The notes beneath the pieces were generated by a model that saw only the letters and a list, made by a program, of their open reading frames with translations, had not been told where the DNA came from and made no database searches. Shown piece by piece: positions 17,679 to 24,879 of a stretch of 64,000 nt of DNA. Positions within the stretch are counted from its first letter, which is position 1, and each line of letters begins with the position of its first letter. This DNA comes from Taibaiella sp. (lineage in GTDB: Bacteria > Bacteroidota > Bacteroidia > Chitinophagales > Chitinophagaceae): positions 124,001 through 188,000 of the forward strand of contig JAEUVV010000011.1 of assembly GCA_016786705.1 (NCBI GenBank). The letters are read 5' to 3'. The translations under genes were made by a program, and so were the position numbers.

Positions 17679-20294
17679 TCAGGATAAGCTGGCCAGGCTT
17701 TCTTCCAGGACTTTTATTTTATCTTCCGCGTCCGCTTTTTTCTTTTGCTCGTTAGCGATGATCTCCGGCTTGGCGTTCTGCACAAATTTCTCATTACTCA
17801 ATTTCTTATCCACGCTTTGCAAAAAACCTTTCAGGTAGCTTAATTCCTCCGCCATTTTAGCTTTTTGCGCATCCGCATCCACTTCAATATCACAAGCCAC
17901 AAATACCTTCTCTTTCTGAATAACTAATGCAAAACCTTTAGCATCCGCGTTATTAGACAACACAAGCTCCGTCGCGTTTACCTGGCGCTGTAAAATTTCC
18001 GCGATTTTATCATAAAGCGCCGGATTAGCCGTTTCGATATATAAAGCAACGGTATCTTTCGGTTTCAGCTGGTTTTTATTTCTTCCGTCTCTTACCCCGG
18101 TAATTAATTGCTTCAATAAATTACCCTGCTCCAGCAACCCGGCATCCGCGGCGCCATATTCCGGGATCAGTGCCGGCATCAGGTCGCCACCTTGCGCATC
18201 CAGCAAATGATAAAGCTCTTCGGTAATAAATGGCATGAACGGATGCAGCTGTTGCAGCAGTTGTTTAAAGATATCTTTCGCATCGGCCAGGTCCGCCGCG
18301 GCGATCGGGCTGCCATATACCGGCTTGATCCATTCCAGGTACCAGGAGCAGTAGTCGTCCCAGATCAGGGAATAGATCGTTTTTAAAGCTTCGCTTAAAC
18401 GGAATTCTTTAAACAGGTTCTCAATCTCTAAGGATACCTCTTTTATACGCTCCCGGATCCATAAAGTTGCAAAATGAGGTTCAGCCTGCGGCGTAGCAGC
18501 CTGGTTGCCTTCCCACATCTGGATCAGCTTCAGCGCATTCCACATTTTATTATTGAAGTTGCGGGCCTGCTCCAGGAAGGCGTCATCATACAGGATATCA
18601 TTACCCGCCGGTGAAGAGATCATTACGCTAAAGCGTACCGCATCCGCACCATGGTCCTCGATCAGTTGTAAAAGGTCCGGGGAGTTGCCCAATTGCTTGG
18701 ACATCTTACGCCCCTGCTTATCACGGATGAGCCCGGTAAAATAAACCTGGTCAAATGGCTTCTGCTGCTGGTATTCATACCCGGACATGATCATCCGCGC
18801 TACCCAGAAGAAGATAATATCGGGAGCGGTAACCAGGGTATTGGTCGGGTAATAGTAATCCAATTCCTTATTCCCCCCTTCTTTATTCCAGCCGAATACC
18901 TGCATCGGCCAGATCCAGGAGCTGAACCAGGTATCCAGTACGTCTTCATCCCTTTTCAGGTCAGCAGCACTTCCTTCCGGGTTGGCTTCGAGGTATTGCG
19001 CGATCGCGTTTTCTTCATTTTCCGCAACAATAATATTACCGCTCTTATCGTACCAGGCCGGGATCTGCTGTCCCCACCATAATTGCCGGGAAATGCACCA
19101 GTCCTTGATATTACTCATCCAGTGGCGGTACAGGTTTTTGAATTTCGGCGGGAAGAACTTAATTTCTTCCCCCATTACCGCCCGCAATGCCGGGTCGGCC
19201 ATTTCTTCCATATTACACCACCATTGCATAGAAAGCTTTGGCTCTATCACCGCGCCGGTCCTTTCCGAAACGCCTACCTGGTTTTTATAATCTTCAACTT
19301 TCACCAGGCTGCCGGCCGCTTCCAGGTCGGCGATTACCGCCTTACGCGCGGCAAAGCGATCCAGACCGATATGGATCTGTGCCTTTTCATTCAGAGTACC
19401 ATTATCATTGATCGTGTCAATCACCTCGAGGCGGTGTTTCTGCCCCAGGTTATAGTCATTAATATCGTGTGCAGGCGTCACCTTGAGCGCACCTGTTCCG
19501 AATTCCATATCTATATATTCATCAAAGATGATCGGGATTTCGCGGTTGATCAGCGGCACAATGGCTTTAGCATCCCTTAAATGCGCATAGCGCGGATCTT
19601 CAGGGTGCACACAGATGGCTGTATCGCCCATTATCGTTTCCGGGCGAACGGTAGCGATGGTAATCTGCTCATCGGAACCGGCGATTTTATAGTTGATATA
19701 TACCAGTTTGGAATTGCTTTCTTTAAAGATCACCTCTTCATCGCTCAGGGCAGTCAGCGCCTGCGGGTCCCAGTTGATCATTTTAACCCCACGGTAGATC
19801 TTCCCTTTTTTATACAGGTCTACAAATACTTTGAGTACGGTGTCATAATAAGGTTTATCCATCGTAAAATGTACCCGGTTCCAGTCCAGGGAACAACCCA
19901 GTTTCTTGAGTTGCTGCAGGATGATACCGCCATATTGCTCTTTCCATTCCCAGGCATACTTCAGGAATTCATCACGGGAAAGATCATTTTTATTGATGCC
20001 TCTTTCTTTCAGCATATTCACCACCTTTGCTTCTGTAGCAATGGAGGCATGGTCGGTGCCTGGTACCCAGCAGGTATTAAAGCCTTTGGCTTTAGCTCTC
20101 CTGATCAGGATATCCTGGACGGTATTATTTAAAGCATGGCCCATATGCAGCACACCGGTTACATTAGGCGGCGGCATGACGATCGTATAAGCCGGACGTT
20201 CATCCGGAGTAGAATTAAAATAGCCTTTTTCATTCCAGTATTTGTACCATTTCTCTTCGTTTGCTGAGGGCTGGTAATTCTTACTCAATTCCAT
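17679..20294 (-). CDS. valS: Valyl-tRNA synthetase
   Basis: 871 aa, class Ia aminoacyl-tRNA synthetase that charges tRNA-Val in the cytoplasm. HIGH-type signature PPPNVTGVLHMGHALNN at about residues 42-58; CP1 editing domain (~190-340); KMSKS-type loop RKMSKQLGN near residue 527; anticodon-binding domain (~600-740); and the C-terminal coiled-coil arm specific to ValRS (about 805-871, LKGFLQSVDKKLSNEKFV...). Start supported by MELSKNYQPSANEEKWYKYWNEK, a normal ValRS N-terminus. Monocistronic, promoter box upstream, divergent from the barrel protein gene. Confidence 0.97.
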   Translation of the reverse strand: MELSKNYQPSANEEKWYKYWNEKGYFNSTPDERPAYTIVMPPPNVTGVLHMGHALNNTVQDILIRRAKAKGFNTCWVPGTDHASIATEAKVVNMLKERGINKNDLSRDEFLKYAWEWKEQYGGIILQQLKKLGCSLDWNRVHFTMDKPYYDTVLKVFVDLYKKGKIYRGVKMINWDPQALTALSDEEVIFKESNSKLVYINYKIAGSDEQITIATVRPETIMGDTAICVHPEDPRYAHLRDAKAIVPLINREIPIIFDEYIDMEFGTGALKVTPAHDINDYNLGQKHRLEVIDTINDNGTLNEKAQIHIGLDRFAARKAVIADLEAAGSLVKVEDYKNQVGVSERTGAVIEPKLSMQWWCNMEEMADPALRAVMGEEIKFFPPKFKNLYRHWMSNIKDWCISRQLWWGQQIPAWYDKSGNIIVAENEENAIAQYLEANPEGSAADLKRDEDVLDTWFSSWIWPMQVFGWNKEGGNKELDYYYPTNTLVTAPDIIFFWVARMIMSGYEYQQQKPFDQVYFTGLIRDKQGRKMSKQLGNSPDLLQLIEDHGADAVRFSVMISSPAGNDILYDDAFLEQARNFNNKMWNALKLIQMWEGNQAATPQAEPHFATLWIRERIKEVSLEIENLFKEFRLSEALKTIYSLIWDDYCSWYLEWIKPVYGSPIAAADLADAKDIFKQLLQQLHPFMPFITEELYHLLDAQGGDLMPALIPEYGAADAGLLEQGNLLKQLITGVRDGRNKNQLKPKDTVALYIETANPALYDKIAEILQRQVNATELVLSNNADAKGFALVIQKEKVFVACDIEVDADAQKAKMAEELSYLKGFLQSVDKKLSNEKFVQNAKPEIIANEQKKKADAEDKIKVLEESLASLS

Positions 20295-20333
20295 GTATCT
20301 GTCGAATATAATTTACAATAAGTTCAAAGTATG

Positions 20334-20341
20334 CAAAAATA
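20334..20341 (-). promoter_or_regulatory. TAnnTTTG -7 box before valS
   Basis: Minus-strand TATTTTTG, exact match, 39 bp before the valS start at 20294. Confidence 0.55.
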
Positions 20342-20367
20342 AAGATTTCATTCGATTATTGATATTG

Positions 20368-20375
20368 TACATTTG
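20368..20375 (+). promoter_or_regulatory. TAnnTTTG -7 box before the 217-aa barrel protein
   Basis: TACATTTG, exact match, 76 bp before ATG 20452. It is back-to-back with the valS -7 box. Confidence 0.5.
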
Positions 20376-20451
20376 TAAGCATAAAAATGTGGGACAATTC
20401 CCCCGGATGCCACAATTTATCCGTTAAAAATCCGTTACCAATAAGAATATT

Positions 20452-21105
20452 ATGAAAAATTGGATCAGCTGTTGCCTGCTTTGTTTTATGGCCCTGCATG
20501 CCCTGGGCCAGCAAAATAATGGCTACTGGAGCAGCCAGCGCTTCAGGGGCGGGCCCATATTGGGATTAAACTTTTCCCAGGTAGACGGGGATGATGATGC
20601 CGGTGTACATAAACTTGGCCTGCAGGCGGGTTTGGGTTCTTATGTCAGCCTGTCAGAACGGTTCGGTATCCAGCTGGACCTGCTCTACACCCAAAAAGGC
20701 TCCCGTTATGCCCGGGAAATGGAATCTATAGCCGGGCCCTACTTTATGGTCTATAAACTAAAGCTGCATTATATTGAGCTGCCTTTAGCCCTGCAATTTT
20801 ATGTAGACCAGGATATCCATATCGGCGCCGGAGTAGCCTATAACCGGCTGATCAATAGTGAAGAATCCTGGCGCTCTTTATACGGCTGGGCAACGATCAA
20901 CTCGGAAGATTACCCTTTTGAGCAGGATGTATGGGAATATTTCGCATCGGCAAGCTATCGTCTTAGTGACCGGATCAGAGCAGAACTTCGCTATCAGCGG
21001 TCGGCGACACCTCTTCGGAAATGGGAGCGTGTATACGAGCAATTCGGCAACGGGAGAAACCAGCTCAATAACTTTCTGTCGCTAAGACTCGGCTATTATT
21101 TGTAA
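20452..21105 (+). CDS. Outer membrane beta-barrel protein (OMP_b-brl type)
   Basis: 217 aa. Signal peptide MKNWISCCLLCFMALHALGQ. The rest has alternating strands typical of small porin-like barrels: FRGGPILGLNFSQVDGDDDAG, YVSLSERFGIQLDLLYTQKG, LHYIELPLALQFYV, HIGAGVAYNRL and a final LSLRLGYYL strand with terminal hydrophobic residue, as expected for BAM recognition. Family function is generic (outer membrane, substrate unknown). It lies 50 bp before the SurA-like chaperone gene, but the latter has its own promoter box. Confidence 0.82.
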   Translation: MKNWISCCLLCFMALHALGQQNNGYWSSQRFRGGPILGLNFSQVDGDDDAGVHKLGLQAGLGSYVSLSERFGIQLDLLYTQKGSRYAREMESIAGPYFMVYKLKLHYIELPLALQFYVDQDIHIGAGVAYNRLINSEESWRSLYGWATINSEDYPFEQDVWEYFASASYRLSDRIRAELRYQRSATPLRKWERVYEQFGNGRNQLNNFLSLRLGYYL

Positions 21106-21135
21106 TATTTAATAATTCTTATCAATTCGAAAACC

Positions 21136-21143
21136 TATCTTTG
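21136..21143 (+). promoter_or_regulatory. TAnnTTTG -7 box before the SurA-like gene
   Basis: TATCTTTG, exact match, 13 bp before ATG 21156, implying a very short leader. Confidence 0.55.
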
Positions 21144-21155
21144 CGGACTTAAATT

Positions 21156-22517
21156 ATGAAGAAGCTATTTTTGACCACAGGTATTGCCGCGATCAGCTTT
21201 TATGCGAACGCCCAAACTCAGTATGCTGATAAAATAATCGCCACTGTAGGCAGCAAGGTTATTTTACAGTCTGAGATCGGTAAACAATACTTAGGAAAAA
21301 TCGAGAGTGACAAGGTGGAGCTGCCGGAATATGAGAAATGTGGCATGCTGCGTGATGCGATAGCCGCGAAGATCATGGTGGCCCAGGCAGACAGGGATAG
21401 TGTTATGGTCACCTCCCAGGAGATAGAGTCTGCCGTAGATGAGCAGATCTCCAGGATTTTGCTCTATGAATTCCGGGGCGATAAAAACGCGATGGAACGC
21501 ACAGTAGGCAAATCTATCTACCAGATCAAGGAAGAATACAGGGAACCATTACACGAGCAACTGGTATACCGGAAAATGTATATGGAGGTAGTGAAAGACG
21601 TTGCGGTGACCCCAAAAGAAGTAGAAACTTTCTATAACCAGATCCCCGAAGAACAAAAAGTAAACATCCCGGCTTCTGTTGAAGTAGGAGAAATCGTTTT
21701 AAAACCTGAAGTGGACCCGGAGATAGAAAAATATACCCGGGAACGTGTAGAAGATATCAGGAAGCAAATTGTGGATGAAGGACGCCCGTTCGAAACCATG
21801 GCTCAAATCTATTCAGAAGATGACGGCGCGCAGAATGGCGGGGAAATGAACCTGAACCGGAAAGACGGCAATTATGACAGCCGCTTCGTAGCTGCCGCCT
21901 TTAAACTGCAGCCGGGCGAGGTATCCCCGGTGTTCCGCTCAAGTTTTGGGTATCACCTGGTAAAAATGCTGGAGCGTAACGGAGATGATGCCAAGATCAG
22001 GTATATCGTGATCATTCCTAAAAACACGGCTTCCGATTATGATAAGGCCATTGCTAAACTGGACAGCGTGAGGAACCTGCTGGTAAGCTCCAAATTATCC
22101 TTCGGAGAGGCTTTGAATAAAGTAAGTAATGATGACCGCTCTAAACAACAGGGCGGCATGGTTAGGGATATGAGCACCGGAAGTACCATACTCAGCCTGG
22201 ATGCGATTACCAGTCCCGACCTTGCCATGGAAGTAGCGAACCTTGAAGTGGGCGAGTATAGTAAACCTTATGCTTATACTGATGAGCTGGACCGTTCCCG
22301 CAAAGTGAGGATCGTCTACCTTAAATCAAAAACGCCGCCCCATAAGATGAACCTGAAGGACGACTACACCATGATCCAGAATGCGGCACTGCAAATGAAA
22401 AAAATGAATTTCCTGATGAGCTGGCTGGAAGACAAGAAAGATGGCTATTACATCAAAATAGACCCTAATTATGTCAATTCCTGTGAAGAGCTCAATATTT
22501 TCACTAAGAAACAATAA
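21156..22517 (+). CDS. SurA-like periplasmic chaperone / peptidylprolyl isomerase
   Basis: 453 aa. Signal peptide MKKLFLTTGIAAISFYANAQ, an N-terminal chaperone region (about 20-165) beginning with the SurA-like phrase ADKIIATVGSKVILQSEI, and two parvulin (PpiC) domains (about 170-275 and 275-395). The first has QNGGEMN ... VSPVFRSSFGYHLVKMLER, the second KQQGGMVRDM. It should assist folding of outer-membrane proteins in the periplasm, consistent with the barrel gene just upstream. Assigned as SurA-like; whether it is the sole SurA of the genome cannot be told. Confidence 0.88.
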   Translation: MKKLFLTTGIAAISFYANAQTQYADKIIATVGSKVILQSEIGKQYLGKIESDKVELPEYEKCGMLRDAIAAKIMVAQADRDSVMVTSQEIESAVDEQISRILLYEFRGDKNAMERTVGKSIYQIKEEYREPLHEQLVYRKMYMEVVKDVAVTPKEVETFYNQIPEEQKVNIPASVEVGEIVLKPEVDPEIEKYTRERVEDIRKQIVDEGRPFETMAQIYSEDDGAQNGGEMNLNRKDGNYDSRFVAAAFKLQPGEVSPVFRSSFGYHLVKMLERNGDDAKIRYIVIIPKNTASDYDKAIAKLDSVRNLLVSSKLSFGEALNKVSNDDRSKQQGGMVRDMSTGSTILSLDAITSPDLAMEVANLEVGEYSKPYAYTDELDRSRKVRIVYLKSKTPPHKMNLKDDYTMIQNAALQMKKMNFLMSWLEDKKDGYYIKIDPNYVNSCEELNIFTKKQ

Positions 22518-22545
22518 AATACTCAGTTAAAATATACTTAGCAGA

Positions 22546-22585
22546 AAAGCGGGGCTGCTCCTTGATGGAGCCGCCCCGCTTTTTA
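22546..22585. terminator. Bidirectional terminator between the SurA-like gene and iaaA
   Basis: AGCGGGGCTGCTCC pairs with GGAGCCGCCCCGCT with one mismatch, loop TTGAT; A-run on the left, T-run on the right. Confidence 0.85.
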
Positions 22586-22597
22586 TGATTTAAGCTC

Positions 22598-23440
22598 CTA
22601 GTTAAAAACGTCTAAACGCTGCCCGTCAAAACTGGCGTAAACCATTGAAGGATGCGAATCCTGGTGATACACATTACCGGCCTTATCTATAGCTATAGCC
22701 CCGCAAAAACCATCATAAGGTCTTAGCTCGGCAAAAGTCTTTTCAAACGCGGCCTCAATCGTCATATTGTCGGTTACCCGCGTTACGATCTTAGCGGCCA
22801 CGGCGCCGCTTACGATATCTTCACCTACCCCGGTACAGCTCACGCCACAATGCTCATTAGCATAGTTACCCGCTACAGTGGCCGAATCAGAAATACGACC
22901 CGGAATTTCAAAACCCTTACCCCCCGTAGAGGTAGCTGCGGCCAGTTTCCCGTCTTTATCTATAGCCACACAACCTACGGTACCGGTACCGGTCGCTTTA
23001 CGCTTAGCCTCATATTCCGCTCTCCGCTGCGGTATCTCTGTTGAAAATACTTCATAGCCGTGTTGCCGCGCATAATTGGTCGCACCGGAACCTCCCAGTA
23101 CCCGATCATCTTCAGCCATAAGTGTTTGCGCCACAATAACAGGATTTTTAACTTCCTCGATATTGATCACGCCGCTCATTTTCTGGCTTTGCCCGTCCAT
23201 AACGGCCGCACTCATTCTTATCTTACCATCACTCTGGATCTGTGAGCCGGTACCCGCGTTGAAGAGGGCATCGTCTTCCAGAAGTGTACAGGCATAAACA
23301 ACTGTTTCTAAAGCAGTATGATCCTGCAGGTAATGGTAAGCTGCCTTTACAATACGCTCCAAAGCCTTTTGTTTCGCTAATTTCGTTTCCGAAGAGGTGG
23401 AGGATTCCGAGAAAAAACCTCCGTGTATAATCACTTTCAT
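22598..23440 (-). CDS. iaaA: Isoaspartyl peptidase / type-2 L-asparaginase
   Basis: 280-aa Ntn-hydrolase precursor. The autoprocessing site is TGTVGCVA with nucleophile Thr154, giving alpha and beta subunits. Other family marks: NAGTGSQI near residue 61, GGSGATNYA, PGRISDSATVAGNYA and CTGVGEDI in the substrate site. It hydrolyses beta-aspartyl dipeptides and asparagine. It lies 64 bp downstream of cyanophycinase on the same strand, so its natural substrate is probably beta-Asp-Arg from cyanophycin. Expression may be reduced by a hairpin in the gap (23462-23483). Enzyme family is certain; the dipeptide role is inferred from context. Confidence 0.9.
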   Translation of the reverse strand: MKVIIHGGFFSESSTSSETKLAKQKALERIVKAAYHYLQDHTALETVVYACTLLEDDALFNAGTGSQIQSDGKIRMSAAVMDGQSQKMSGVINIEEVKNPVIVAQTLMAEDDRVLGGSGATNYARQHGYEVFSTEIPQRRAEYEAKRKATGTGTVGCVAIDKDGKLAAATSTGGKGFEIPGRISDSATVAGNYANEHCGVSCTGVGEDIVSGAVAAKIVTRVTDNMTIEAAFEKTFAELRPYDGFCGAIAIDKAGNVYHQDSHPSMVYASFDGQRLDVFN

Positions 23441-23457
23441 TACAAGTTCTTTTATAA

Positions 23458-23483
23458 GGAAAAGGCATCCCTAAAGATGCCTT
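23458..23483 (-). terminator. Hairpin between cphB and iaaA (possible attenuator)
   Basis: AAGGCATC (23462-23469) and GATGCCTT (23476-23483) form a perfect 8-bp stem, loop of six. On the minus transcript it is followed by TTTTCC. No promoter box lies between it and iaaA, so it may give partial termination or 3' end protection. Confidence 0.55.
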
Positions 23484-23504
23484 AAATGGTTCTATAAATT
23501 TATT

Positions 23505-24410
23505 TTACTGATCGCTGTCCGCGACAAAATTACCGATCTTGGTATACTGTGAATTATGAATCTCAAGATCCCTTGTTTCCAGGTCATAAGTATCATACAT
23601 ACTGATCACATGGGTTACCAGGTGATTGATAGAGATAGGCTCGCCCAGCGCTACCGAAGTAAGATTGGTATCTTTAATCGCATTACCGTCTACGAGGATG
23701 ACTAAGCCCGAGCCGATCGCTTCCAGCTTTTTATTGTTCTTGATGAGGAGGCCGGTGTCTTCGCCCAATCCTACTCCCAGCACCCATGGATTGCCCACTA
23801 CAGCCTGGAACAGCCTGCCTATACGACCTCTCTCCACGAAATGCGTATCAATGATCACATTAGGGATCAGGCCCAGGCCGCCGGTCATTTTCACCTCGCC
23901 TTTTAGCATAGCCTCCGAGCTGGAACCCTGGTAGATCATGTTTTCTGATGCAGCCGCCGCCCCTGCCGAGGTACCGGCATAAAGAAACTCTTCATTCTGG
24001 TACTTTTCCAGCATAAGCTTGTGAAACGCGGTGCCACCGATAATAGACGTAAGCCGGAGCTGGTCGCCGCCGGTAAAAAATACGACATCCGCTACTCTTA
24101 ACCTTTCAACAATCTCCGGGTCATTGGCATCTGTGCGGTTAGCGATATGCAGTACGCCCACATTTTTTGCATCCAGGTAAGAAAATGCTTTAACATATTC
24201 CTCCCCTACAATATCCGGTATCTGGGAAGCGGTAGGTATAATTTCTATCCTTGAGGCAGCCCCCAGCCGGGATTCCACAATGATTCTTTTAAGTATCCCT
24301 TTTTCAAAAAAATTGAGATTATTCGCGACTTCATGATCATAAGCGGCTTCTGTAAAGCTACCTTTATTGATAGCACCACCTACGATCGCTAATTTTCCTT
24401 TTACTTCCAT
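23505..24410 (-). CDS. cphB: Cyanophycinase
   Basis: 301-aa serine exopeptidase of the S51 family that cuts cyanophycin into beta-Asp-Arg dipeptides. Nucleophile elbow GTSAG with Ser148; FFTGGDQLRL before it; catalytic His in IIDTHFVERGRIGRL, matching the DxHFxxRxR signature; and GLGEDTGLLI with the acidic residue of the site. Length is normal. The enzyme lacks a signal peptide, so it is cytoplasmic, as expected for intracellular granules. First gene of a probable two-gene operon with iaaA, divergent from cphA across 469 bp. A 15-bp dyad overlaps its promoter. Confidence 0.93.
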   Translation of the reverse strand: MEVKGKLAIVGGAINKGSFTEAAYDHEVANNLNFFEKGILKRIIVESRLGAASRIEIIPTASQIPDIVGEEYVKAFSYLDAKNVGVLHIANRTDANDPEIVERLRVADVVFFTGGDQLRLTSIIGGTAFHKLMLEKYQNEEFLYAGTSAGAAAASENMIYQGSSSEAMLKGEVKMTGGLGLIPNVIIDTHFVERGRIGRLFQAVVGNPWVLGVGLGEDTGLLIKNNKKLEAIGSGLVILVDGNAIKDTNLTSVALGEPISINHLVTHVISMYDTYDLETRDLEIHNSQYTKIGNFVADSDQ

Positions 24411-24430
24411 TAAACGCTTGGAAATTGGTT

Positions 24431-24445
24431 ATTTGTCAGACAAAT
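24431..24445. promoter_or_regulatory. Candidate operator at the cphB promoter
   Basis: Perfect dyad ATTTGTC-A-GACAAAT. It overlaps the cphB -7 box by five bases, the usual position for a repressor site. No regulator gene is adjacent. Confidence 0.45.
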
Positions 24446-24448
24446 GTA
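24441..24448 (-). promoter_or_regulatory. TAnnTTTG -7 box before cphB
   Basis: Minus-strand TACATTTG, exact match, 30 bp before the cphB start at 24410. Confidence 0.6.
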
Positions 24449-24562
24449 TAAAAAAATAGTAAGCCAGTCTTATAAAACGCTATTCATTTCCTGTCATTAA
24501 CCAACTGTTTGGAATAACATAAATGTCTTATATATCGTCTATTATCCTGAAAAACAAATTAT

Positions 24563-24676
24563 ATGAGCCTCAAATACACCCTTTGAGTACTGCTGCTCAT
24601 AGGCTTATCAACTACCCGCATGTATGCCATTACAAATGACAACTTCAGCCTCCGGATCAGGGTATCCATTGACTAG
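24563..24676 (+). pseudogene. Broken mini-gene with signal-peptide-like start and in-frame stop
   Basis: From ATG 24563 the frame reads MSLKYTL, TGA, VLLLIGLSTTRMYA, then ITNDNFSLRIRVSID and TAG at 24674-24676. If the TGA is ignored, the first 22 codons look like an exported-protein signal peptide with a Y-A cleavage site. A strong terminator follows within 10 bp. This suggests a decayed small secreted protein gene, perhaps with a TGA point mutation. Chance resemblance is possible because only 38 codons are involved. Confidence 0.35.
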
Positions 24677-24685
24677 GTACATTAA

Positions 24686-24722
24686 TTAAAAAGCCCTTTT
24701 CCGCTGTAAAAGGGCTTTTTAA
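24686..24722. terminator. Orphan terminator upstream of cphA
   Basis: AAAAAGCCCTTTT (24688-24700) and AAAAGGGCTTTTT (24708-24720) form a perfect 13-bp stem with loop CCGCTGT. No intact gene ends here on either strand. Confidence 0.8.
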
Positions 24723-24799
24723 TTGCTGCTACGTACTGCTTAACCGATGAAACCGGTGTGGGTATCTTTTTTATTTAATTGACAAATAAAAAAGTACTA

Positions 24800-24819
24800 T
24801 TGTGTTGATATTAACACAA
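24800..24819. promoter_or_regulatory. Inverted repeat upstream of cphA
   Basis: TTGTGTT and AACACAA separated by GATATT, 61 bp before the cphA start and overlapping a 7-of-8 -7 box (24796-24803). Candidate operator; differs from the cphB dyad. Confidence 0.35.
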
Positions 24820-24879
24820 CAGTTATTTAAATTGTAACAGAATTACTGTTCACCTAATTTAAAATACATCAGGAATACT

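Larger units (their letters stand above)
24411..24879. other. Intergenic control region between divergent cphB and cphA (469 bp)
   Basis: Contains, left to right: the cphB dyad and -7 box (24431-24448), a broken mini-gene with signal-peptide-like start (24563-24676), a strong terminator (24686-24722), and AT-rich sequence before cphA with two inverted repeats: TTGTGTT/AACACAA (24800-24819) and AACAGT/ACTGTT (24818-24850). A near-consensus box TACTATTG (24796-24803) could serve cphA. Confidence 0.6.
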
